Source: an uncultured Spartobacteria bacterium (GTDB lineage Bacteria > Verrucomicrobiota > Verrucomicrobiia > Chthoniobacterales > Terrimicrobiaceae). From it: a DNA stretch of 5,868 nucleotides. The position numbers were made by a program, and so were the translations under genes. Below, piece by piece: positions 1 through 5,406 of the stretch (the first letter of the stretch is position 1; each line of letters begins with the position of its first letter). The stretch is from contig CAIWSO010000067.1 of assembly GCA_903915315.1 (NCBI GenBank), forward strand, positions 1 through 5,868, in the 5' to 3' direction. The notes under the pieces are model-generated. The model was not told the DNA's origin. It saw nothing but the letters and a program-made list of their open reading frames with translations, and did not search any database.

Positions 1-609
1 CATGTGAGCCGAAGCTTCCTCGGCCAACCCTACGTTTATACAACCTTCGATCGGGCGTTGGAATACGCAAAACCCTCGCGAAAAATGCTCGGCTATGTGC
101 TCACGGCGCCAACCCCAGGCGTCTCAAATGAAGAGTTGGCTAAGCGGATCAGCGCCCTCCCCGGCCTCCGAGCCATAGCCAAGGACCAGTTTTTTTGGGA
201 TACGATCCGTTGGTATATTAGGAACACCGGCATCCCGATTTCCTTCGGCACGGTGGTGATACTCGGGGTCATCGTGGGCATCGCGATTGCGGGCCAGACA
301 TTTTATTTGTTTGTCCATGACAACCTGCGTTTCCTTGCGGCGTTCAAAGCCATGGGGGCATCAAACTCCACGTTGGCGGGAATGGTGCTACTGCAGGCTT
401 TTTCTGTCGGCTTCATCGGTTACGGCATCGGGGTGGGCTTGGCGAGCTGGTTTGGCAATACGGTTCTCGCAAAAGAACAACCGCCCTTTTTCATGCCGTG
501 GCAAGTGCCGGTCTTTGTCGCGGGGGTGATTGTTTTTATCTGTGCGTTCTCGGCCTTGATCGGGCTCACGAAGGTGATGCGGTTGGAGCCCGCGGTGGTC
601 TTCCGATGA
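1..609 (+). CDS. ABC transporter permease, FtsX/DevC-like (C-terminal part, 5' end outside window)
   Basis: This is the C-terminal 202 residues of an inner-membrane permease; the reading frame is open to the left edge, so the true start lies upstream. The visible part begins with the end of an extracytoplasmic domain (about 20 to 70). Three hydrophobic segments follow at about 80-103, 124-150 and 167-187, the standard C-terminal layout of the FtsX/MacB permease fold. Between the first two lies an FKAMGAS motif (about 114-120), the cytoplasmic loop typical of this family that contacts the ATPase. The protein ends in RLEPAVVFR, a usual FtsX-type tail. The segment with NTGIPISFG before the first helix resembles DevC-type permeases more than FtsX itself. 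Its TGA stop shares four bases (ATGA) with the start of the next gene, an ABC ATPase, and an HlyD-type adaptor follows, so an export role is inferred. The substrate is unknown. Confidence 0.88.
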   Translation, partial: HVSRSFLGQPYVYTTFDRALEYAKPSRKMLGYVLTAPTPGVSNEELAKRISALPGLRAIAKDQFFWDTIRWYIRNTGIPISFGTVVILGVIVGIAIAGQTFYLFVHDNLRFLAAFKAMGASNSTLAGMVLLQAFSVGFIGYGIGVGLASWFGNTVLAKEQPPFFMPWQVPVFVAGVIVFICAFSALIGLTKVMRLEPAVVFR

Positions 610-1325
610 ACACACCCACCCCGATCGCCGTAAAGGTGGACAACGTGGTGAAAAGTTTCGCCAACGGCGACTCCCGCACGTTCGCCTTGAAGGGCGCGAG
701 CCTCGAGGCGCGATTCGGCGAGCTTCTCATGATCGTCGGCCCATCAGGGTGTGGAAAAACAACCCTCCTGAGCGTGATCTGCGGCACGTTGAAATTCGAA
801 GAAGGCGACGTCGCTGTTTTTGGCCACGAACTACGCGCGATGCGCAACGGCGACATCACCCGCTTCCGCCGCGAGAATATCGGTTTTATTTTCCAACAGT
901 TTAATCTCATCCCAACGCTCACGGCCGTGGAAAATGTGTCGATCCCTCTCATCTTGAAGGGCGTCTCCACCGCGCAGGCCGAAAAGCGCGCGTGCGAGGT
1001 GCTGGAAAAAGTCGGCCTAGCCGATAAATACAAATCGTATCCCAGCCAACTCTCCGGAGGTCAACAACAACGCGTGGCCATTTCGCGCGCGTTGGTTCAC
1101 GAACCCCGCCTCATCATCTGCGATGAGCCCACGGCCGCACTGGATTCCGTTTCGGGACACAAGACCTTGGAACTTCTCCAAGAGAGCGCCGTCCGGCCCG
1201 ACCGCTGCGTGATCATTGTCACTCACGACAGCCGCATTTATGAGTTTGCCGACCGCATCGTTCAGATGGACGATGGACGCGTGGTCGGCCAGTTTGACGA
1301 TCCATCCCAACTTTCCCATGCCTAA
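606..1325 (+). CDS. ABC transporter ATP-binding protein, DevA/LolD/MacB type
   Basis: This 239-residue cytoplasmic ATPase would drive the FtsX/DevC-like permease encoded just upstream. All nucleotide-binding motifs are intact: Walker A GPSGCGKT at 45-52, Q-loop FQQFN at 96-100, signature LSGGQQQR at 149-156, Walker B LIICDE at 169-174 followed by the D-loop ALDS, and H-loop histidine 207 in VTHDS. The length, the FQQFNLIPTLTAVENV stretch and the LSGGQQQRVAIARAL-like signature place it in the LolD/MacB/DevA group, which pairs with FtsX-type permeases. I chose the ATG at 606 because it overlaps the permease stop codon (ATGA) and gives the usual N-terminus, with the first beta strand about 8 residues in; the frame is open further upstream, but that part lies within the permease gene. 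No strong ribosome binding site is visible, so translation is probably coupled. The family is certain; the substrate is not. Confidence 0.95.
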   Translation: MNTPTPIAVKVDNVVKSFANGDSRTFALKGASLEARFGELLMIVGPSGCGKTTLLSVICGTLKFEEGDVAVFGHELRAMRNGDITRFRRENIGFIFQQFNLIPTLTAVENVSIPLILKGVSTAQAEKRACEVLEKVGLADKYKSYPSQLSGGQQQRVAISRALVHEPRLIICDEPTAALDSVSGHKTLELLQESAVRPDRCVIIVTHDSRIYEFADRIVQMDDGRVVGQFDDPSQLSHA

Positions 1326-2238
1326 ACGCCTCTCCTTCTATTTCGCCGTTGCAGGTGTCATTGCCGTGACCATGCTCGTCCTTCGCCTGCGCAAAAGCGG
1401 CCCCGAATCCACGCCGGTCGTTCCCCCACCCCAATCGCCTTACGCGAATTCCATTGGCGGACGCGGACTCGTCGAGAGTACGAATGAAAATGTGCGCATC
1501 GCACCGGCCACATCGGGCCTCATCGGCGCGGTGAATGTGCGTGTGGGAGACAAGATCACCAAAGGGAACATTCTTTACACGATGGACGACCGCAACGCGG
1601 TCTCCGCTATCAACGTCCAAACCGCCCAAGTCGGCGTCCTCGTGGCCCAAGTTGCGGAAGCGGAAACACTGCTCGCCGACCGCAAGGATCAACTCGACCG
1701 CAGCACCAAGCTTCGGGAAAAAAATGTCTCAAGCGAAGATGAGGCAAAGAGGAACCTCTTTGCATGGCAGGCCGCCCAGCGCCAACTCGATCGCGCCCAG
1801 GCCGACCTCACGCTCGCTAAGGCCCGCCTCGCCGACGCCCAGGTGCAACTCAGCCTCCTAACGATCCGTTCCCCGCGGGATGGCACCATCCTGCAAGTGA
1901 ACATTCGTCCAGGTGAATACACGATGGTGAATTCCGAAGAAACGTCGATCCTGCTGGGCGACATTTCCCAACTCCAACTCCGCGTGGATGTGGATGAATC
2001 CGATGCCCCCCGCGTGCGTGCGGGTTGCACGGCGGTGGCCTTCCTAAAAGGTTCTCGCGAAAAAGCCATCCCCCTCGAGTTCGTCCGAATCGATCCCTAT
2101 ATCCTCCCGAAAAAATCCCTATCCGGTGAAAGCACCGAACGCGTCGACACCCGCGTACTGCAGGTGATTTTTCGGTTCAAAAATCCGGATTTTCCCGTTT
2201 ACGTCGGCCAGCAGATGGACGTCTTCATCGACGGCTGA
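1318..2238 (+). CDS. HlyD/DevB-type periplasmic adaptor (membrane fusion protein)
   Basis: This 306-residue protein links an inner-membrane ABC pump to an outer-membrane channel. It has one N-terminal membrane anchor (about 7-22, after a basic MPKR start) and a proline-rich linker (about 30-42). The first half of a biotinyl-lipoyl domain follows (about 58-95, with VRVGDKITKGNILYTMDD). Next comes an Ala/Gln/Leu-rich antiparallel coiled-coil hairpin (about 95-180), then the second lipoyl half (LTIRSPRDGTILQVNIRPGE, about 181-200), and beta-barrel and membrane-proximal regions to the end. The start at 1318 overlaps the ATPase stop by eight bases and gives a clean anchor. The frame is open further upstream, but only within the ATPase gene. 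No Shine-Dalgarno sequence is seen, in keeping with coupled translation. In cyanobacterial DevBCA the adaptor gene comes first; here it is last. The coiled coil implies a TolC-like partner, but none is encoded in the window. Confidence 0.93.
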   Translation: MPKRLSFYFAVAGVIAVTMLVLRLRKSGPESTPVVPPPQSPYANSIGGRGLVESTNENVRIAPATSGLIGAVNVRVGDKITKGNILYTMDDRNAVSAINVQTAQVGVLVAQVAEAETLLADRKDQLDRSTKLREKNVSSEDEAKRNLFAWQAAQRQLDRAQADLTLAKARLADAQVQLSLLTIRSPRDGTILQVNIRPGEYTMVNSEETSILLGDISQLQLRVDVDESDAPRVRAGCTAVAFLKGSREKAIPLEFVRIDPYILPKKSLSGESTERVDTRVLQVIFRFKNPDFPVYVGQQMDVFIDG

Positions 2239-2252
2239 GAAGGAACGCTCAG
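2235..2252. other. small inverted repeat spanning two convergent stop codons
   Basis: CTGAG and CTCAG form a perfect five-base stem around an eight-base loop, with possible G-U pairs beyond. The element contains the TGA of the adaptor gene and the TGA (on the minus strand) of the transglutaminase-like gene. It has no T-run on either side, so it is at best a weak bidirectional terminator or a roadblock; a chance match is quite possible. Confidence 0.2.
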
Positions 2253-3121
2253 TTCGGCAGCAAGGTCGCCTCGGCGTCGCTTTGGCAAAGCGGGTCTGCG
2301 GCATAACCCGGAAACTCTGCATCGGGCGAAAGAAGCCTCACGTCGATATCCAAGGACCGGAATGTCACCGGACCAGTGACTGTGGCCACAGCGGTGTCCG
2401 CCGCATCCCGACCCACGCCGATCCTCACGAATCCCGTCTCGGGAGACAACCTCGTCGCATCATAAACGAGCCAACGCCCACCCAGCCACGCCTCGAAATG
2501 CGCGTGGAAATCGGCAGGCCGAAGGCCCCAGGAATAGGAGCTGCAAAAACGGGCGGGAATACCCAACGCCCGGCAAAAAGCGATGGCGAGATGAGCGAAG
2601 TCGCGACAGACCCCGGCCCGCTGCGTGGCTGTATCGAACGCGCTCGTCGTCGAATCTGTGCTCCCCACGAGGTATTCGACGTTGTTGTAAATCCAATTGC
2701 AAATGCCGCAAACGCGGTCATGGCCGGCCGCCAGATGACCGAAGGTGACTCTCGCCATCCGCACCAGCTTGTCGGATTCGCAATAGCGGCTCGGATAGAG
2801 AAAAGGGATCACGTGCGCGGGCAAATCGGCCAACGTGGACTCCCATACCATCTCGGATTTGCAAAACACGGGAACTAACTCGACCTCGGCCTCATAGCGA
2901 ATGACCACATCTCCCGTATTCGCAGCAAAGCGGTGGAAACGCGTCGGTGAACCCGAATCACGCACTTCGTCAAAAAACGCATTCTGACTATTCACTATCT
3001 TCTCGTGAATGATCCGTTGAGCCCCACCAACTGCAGCGGAAATGTTCAGCAGGAACGTGGACTCACCGAAGACCTCGTAGGTGATCTGAGATTGAATTGA
3101 AAGACGAATGGGTGTGACCAC
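2249..3121 (-). CDS. transglutaminase-like papain-fold protein
   Basis: This 290-residue protein belongs to the bacterial transglutaminase-like family (COG1305 type). An N-terminal beta-rich domain (about 5-95) carries the family's QITYEV...FLLNISA opening. The core domain follows, with the catalytic triad visible: Cys172 in GVCRDFAHLAIAFCRALGIPARF, His206 in DFHAHFEAWLGGRW, and Asp221 in VYDAT. The conserved ESDKL segment (115-119) and the GRDAAD segment (about 237-242) are present. There is no signal peptide, so it is probably cytoplasmic. Such proteins are usually peptidases or amidases rather than cross-linkers; the substrate is unknown. I chose the GTG at 3121 because AAGGTGG stands four bases upstream and the family's N-terminus fits. 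An in-frame GTG at 3160 would add 13 residues but lacks a ribosome binding site. The alpha-E and ATP-grasp partners often found beside related genes are absent. An oddity is HAH where relatives often have HAW or HAC. Confidence 0.9.
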   Translation of the reverse strand: MVTPIRLSIQSQITYEVFGESTFLLNISAAVGGAQRIIHEKIVNSQNAFFDEVRDSGSPTRFHRFAANTGDVVIRYEAEVELVPVFCKSEMVWESTLADLPAHVIPFLYPSRYCESDKLVRMARVTFGHLAAGHDRVCGICNWIYNNVEYLVGSTDSTTSAFDTATQRAGVCRDFAHLAIAFCRALGIPARFCSSYSWGLRPADFHAHFEAWLGGRWLVYDATRLSPETGFVRIGVGRDAADTAVATVTGPVTFRSLDIDVRLLSPDAEFPGYAADPLCQSDAEATLLPN

Positions 3122-3203
3122 GGCGCCACCTTGAGGCAGTCCCCCTTCGAACTCACGCACGAAAGCGAACGAATTGCGGGCGGCACGGCGCTTTTCAATT
3201 CAA
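3092..3203. repeat. 11-base inverted repeat, arms about 90 bases apart
   Basis: The left arm TTGAATTGAAA (3092-3102) lies within codons near residues 7-10 of the transglutaminase-like protein. Its exact reverse complement TTTCAATTCAA (3193-3203) lies in the divergent intergenic region, between the candidate -35 and -10 of the plus-strand gene. Each arm is itself built from a tandem five-base unit (TTGAA or TTCAA). Two such AT-rich matching arms around a start region in otherwise GC-rich DNA could be paired operator half-sites, but a chance match cannot be excluded. Confidence 0.3.
3126..3132 (-). promoter_or_regulatory. ribosome binding site deciding the transglutaminase-like start
   Basis: On the minus strand this reads AAGGTGG, one mismatch from the consensus AAGGAGG, with four bases before the GTG at 3121 (seven from the AAGG core). 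It is the best Shine-Dalgarno match I found in the window. It favours the GTG at 3121 over the in-frame GTG at 3160, which has no purine-rich sequence in front of it. Confidence 0.5.
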
Positions 3204-3219
3204 GGCCTTTCTTTATATT
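3192..3219 (+). promoter_or_regulatory. candidate promoter for the chalcone-isomerase-like gene
   Basis: TATATT (3214-3219) is one base from the sigma-70 -10 consensus. TTTTCA (3192-3197) is a four-of-six match to the -35 consensus, with a 16-base spacer. The -10 lies only six bases before the ATG at 3226, so transcription would begin at or next to the start codon and give a leaderless or nearly leaderless mRNA. This fits with the absence of a clear Shine-Dalgarno sequence before that ATG. The -35 is weak, so the call is tentative. Confidence 0.35.
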
Positions 3220-3225
3220 GAAGAC

Positions 3226-3783
3226 ATGCGTTTTGTTTTTGCCCTTCTCTTCCTAGCTGCCCTGCGCCCCTCCTTGGCTGTTGAAATCGAGGGCGTCCAA
3301 GTCCCCTCTCAAGCGCAAGCAGGCGGACAGACCCTGCCACTCAATGGGGCCGGACTGCGCACGGTCGTCCTTTTTATCATTCCCATCAAAGCGTATGTGG
3401 CGGCATTCTACGCCCCCGCACCTCTCCGCTCCGAGGCTGATGTACTGAACTCCAGCGGCCCACTGGTATTCACATTCACCTTTTTGAAATCTGTTGGCCA
3501 AGGTCAGGTGAAAAGCGCTTGGACCGCGCAGTTCGCGGATAGCGCCGCCTACACTTATCCCGGTTTTGAAAAAGATCGTGACGCCTTCATTGCCCTCTTT
3601 GGCCCCCTTCAAACAGGCGGCATCGAGTCGGTCCAGTTGGTGGGCACTGACACGTTGGTCTATGATTCCGGCCAGCTGAAAGGCACAATCCGCGGACGCG
3701 ACTTCCAGCGCGCCTTTCTGAGTCTTTGGTTCGGATCCAAACCCGTGACGCCGGAACTCAAAGCCGCTCTGCTCGGAAAGTAG
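3226..3783 (+). CDS. secreted chalcone-isomerase-like domain protein
   Basis: This 185-residue protein has a Sec signal peptide (basic MR start, hydrophobic core about 3-12, likely cleavage after Ala18 in SLA|VE) and so acts in the periplasm or is exported. The mature part matches the bacterial chalcone-isomerase-like family (Chalcone_3 type). It opens with EIEGVQVPSQAQAGGQTLPLNGAGLR (about 20-45), followed by KAYVAAFY (55-62). After a central region come GTIRGRDF (153-160) and LWFGSKPVTPELKAALLGK at the end. The length is normal for the family. Bacterial members are not known to isomerise flavonoids; the fold can also bind fatty acids, as in plant FAP proteins, so ligand binding is only one possibility. 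It diverges from the transglutaminase-like gene and runs into the phosphoesterase gene with three bases between the stops. The ATG is preceded by a TATATT box rather than a ribosome binding site. Confidence 0.88.
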   Translation: MRFVFALLFLAALRPSLAVEIEGVQVPSQAQAGGQTLPLNGAGLRTVVLFIIPIKAYVAAFYAPAPLRSEADVLNSSGPLVFTFTFLKSVGQGQVKSAWTAQFADSAAYTYPGFEKDRDAFIALFGPLQTGGIESVQLVGTDTLVYDSGQLKGTIRGRDFQRAFLSLWFGSKPVTPELKAALLGK

Positions 3784-3786
3784 GGC

Positions 3787-4755
3787 TCAGCCGAACTGGC
3801 GACCACTTCGCAACGTGTGGACAGTGATTTCCGGCGGGCAATTCCACCGCGCCGCAACCCCGCAGCCACCAGTTCCTGGCGAGGTGTAGCCCTGCATTTC
3901 TCCATGACTCCACCGTCCGACGACCAATCGTCTCGGAACACGACAGGGCACGACCAAAGGCGTTCCGCCCGGAAGGCATATCTGGCCTCCATGCGTGTGT
4001 CCGCTGAGGTGGAGGTGAAAGCCTAGACCGGCGGCTTCCCTGTAAGTCTCAGGGCTGTGTGAGAGAAGGATGGCGCAAGCCTCGCGCGGAATGCGGGCGC
4101 GCACCTCAGCGAGATCGTGGCTTTGGTAAAAATGCGGATCGTCGATGCCCCCCATCCAAATCGACGCCCCACCCCGCCGGATCTCAGTCGCTTCGTTGAG
4201 CAGCATCGGGAGGCCCATGGACTCGAGCTCCGGCACCATCTCGATGAAATCGTGGTTTCCGAGGATACCCCAGCGCTGAGAGTTTAATGTTTCGACGATA
4301 CGGCGGGTTTCTCGAAGACAAACTTCATGGTCGCCCCCCATACCATTACGGAAGTCCCCCGTGATCACGGCCGCATCGTGTGGGCAGAGGCGGATCAGAT
4401 CGGCCACCACGGCGGTGAGTGCGGGGTCGAGATCACAGTGAAGATCGGTGAGTTGAAGTAAGCGGAACCCCTCAAAAGCCTCCGGCAGCGAAGGCAGTAC
4501 CCAGCCCTGTTCCACCACCCGCACATCCAAAAATCCCCGCCGCATCATCTCGCGGATCCCAAAGAATTTGAAAAATGCTGACAGCAAACTGTCGAAGGGA
4601 ATGAGCCGCTCCAAACGAAACACGCCCCTGCCCTGATGCAGGAAGCGGATGGTTTTATCCGTCTGGCGCTGGAGTCGTTTCGTGTAAAGGCGATCTCCGA
4701 GACGTCGACGCAACGCCACCAGATCGGAATCCGATTTTTCCGGAAGAAGGCTCAA
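3787..4755 (-). CDS. calcineurin-like metallophosphoesterase
   Basis: This 322-residue protein (from the TTG at 4755) is a class of metal-dependent phosphoesterase related to YkuE/YaeI. The dinuclear metal-site motifs are all present: DLH (Asp104, His106), GD (Asp134, in TGDFRNG), GNHD (Asn167, His168), His233 in LLSHSPE, and GHTHGGQ (His253, His255). The C-terminal tail with GTG and PPEITVHTL is also usual. About 95 residues precede the catalytic domain. They are basic at first and include a hydrophobic stretch near 52-66 (LIPFDSLLSAFFKFFGI), but no clear signal peptide, whereas many relatives carry an export signal or anchor. I chose the TTG at 4755 because it shares four bases (TTGA) with the stop of the upstream lipoprotein gene. 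Alternatives are a GTG at 4719 and a TTG at 4839, which would overlap the lipoprotein gene by 88 bases. The substrate is unknown; lipid-linked or nucleotide phosphates are both possible. Confidence 0.9.
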   Translation of the reverse strand: MSLLPEKSDSDLVALRRRLGDRLYTKRLQRQTDKTIRFLHQGRGVFRLERLIPFDSLLSAFFKFFGIREMMRRGFLDVRVVEQGWVLPSLPEAFEGFRLLQLTDLHCDLDPALTAVVADLIRLCPHDAAVITGDFRNGMGGDHEVCLRETRRIVETLNSQRWGILGNHDFIEMVPELESMGLPMLLNEATEIRRGGASIWMGGIDDPHFYQSHDLAEVRARIPREACAILLSHSPETYREAAGLGFHLHLSGHTHGGQICLPGGTPLVVPCRVPRRLVVGRWSHGEMQGYTSPGTGGCGVAARWNCPPEITVHTLRSGRQFG

Positions 4756-5399
4756 CGGGGTTGACCGACGGACTTGGGATCCTCTGTTTGCGGAGGCTGC
4801 TGAGCCCTGAAAGTGCCAGACAGATCTTGCGTCTCCCAACGCTTCTCATAGCGCAGCGGAGTAAATGCCCCCGTCACGCCATCCTTCTGCAAATACACTT
4901 CTGCTGTCCGCTGCCAGTCACTGGACTCCTCTTCGCCATAAAGCGTGCCGTCTTTCAACCGAGCACGGATTTCGGCGCGCAGTTCCATGGATGCCGCATT
5001 CGAGGGCGAGGCAAGATGGAGCGGACGTAGTCGAATTTCGTTTTGCTTCAGCATTTGCGGGTGCAAAAACACGAAAGCCCCCAGCGGCACTTTCGCCGTG
5101 GCACGCAGACTTCGCAGGGTCAAGAATGTGGAATCCCCCACCTTCGATGCCCATGCCTCAAAATCATATTCCGTGCTGGCGCCTTTTTCCGAATGGGTGA
5201 TCTGAACCCGATACAAATCATGATCCGCTGGAGTGACGAGTGCGCGTGAGGTGGCTCCGGTTTTATCCGTGTGCTTCCACTCGCCAAGGAACCATGTGTT
5301 CACCGATTCCGATGGACCCGAGGTGAGCGGCTTATCGAAAAAGCATCCGCCCAGAAAGAAAGTAGCGAGAACTAGAACTAAACGCAGAAAAAAACTCAT
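4752..5399 (-). CDS. uncharacterised lipoprotein
   Basis: This 215-residue protein starts with a lipoprotein signal peptide: MSFFLR, a hydrophobic core, and lipobox LGGC with the lipidated cysteine at 19. The residues after it (FFDKPL) do not show a clear inner-membrane retention Asp at +2, so an outer-membrane destination is plausible. The mature part has many alternating hydrophobic/polar stretches, as in LYRVQITH, STFLTLRSL and GAFVFLHPQML. This suggests a mostly beta, perhaps lipocalin-like, fold, with WFLGEWKHTDKTG as the likely first strand. That fold is an inference from pattern only; I do not recognise a named family. The ATG at 5399 is chosen because it places the signal peptide at the N-terminus; the frame is open upstream, but that part overlaps glgC. 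It lies seven bases after the glgC stop and overlaps the phosphoesterase start, so co-transcription is likely. Only a weak AGG precedes the ATG. Confidence 0.85.
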   Translation of the reverse strand: MSFFLRLVLVLATFFLGGCFFDKPLTSGPSESVNTWFLGEWKHTDKTGATSRALVTPADHDLYRVQITHSEKGASTEYDFEAWASKVGDSTFLTLRSLRATAKVPLGAFVFLHPQMLKQNEIRLRPLHLASPSNAASMELRAEIRARLKDGTLYGEEESSDWQRTAEVYLQKDGVTGAFTPLRYEKRWETQDLSGTFRAQQPPQTEDPKSVGQPR

Positions 5400-5406
5400 G
5401 CCTGCG

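Noticed and set aside
498..605. In-frame extension of the ATPase gene upstream to 498
   Set aside because: It lies entirely within the permease gene in another frame and adds residues absent from this ATPase family; the ATG at 606 in the ATGA overlap gives the normal N-terminus.
566..1033. Open frame on the minus strand opposite the ATPase gene
   Set aside because: Its composition (Ser/Arg/Pro-rich) is that of an antisense shadow, and the plus strand carries all ABC ATPase motifs.
1216..1317. In-frame extension of the adaptor gene upstream to 1216
   Set aside because: It overlaps the end of the ATPase gene, and the extra residues would move the membrane anchor away from the N-terminus; the ATG at 1318 is the natural start.
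2282..2878. Long open frame on the plus strand opposite the transglutaminase-like gene
   Set aside because: It has no recognisable domain, is rich in Arg/Pro/His as expected from an antisense shadow in GC-rich DNA, and lies opposite a gene with an intact catalytic triad.
3768..3800. Possible terminator between the chalcone-isomerase-like and phosphoesterase genes
   Set aside because: Only imperfect four- to five-base pairing (CTCGG with CCGAA) and no T-run; not enough to call a terminator.
4651..5270. 12-base direct repeat GGTTTTATCCGT at 4651-4662 and 5259-5270
   Set aside because: Both copies are inside coding regions in the same codon phase and encode Thr-Asp-Lys-Thr in each protein; a chance match is the simplest explanation and no further copies were seen.
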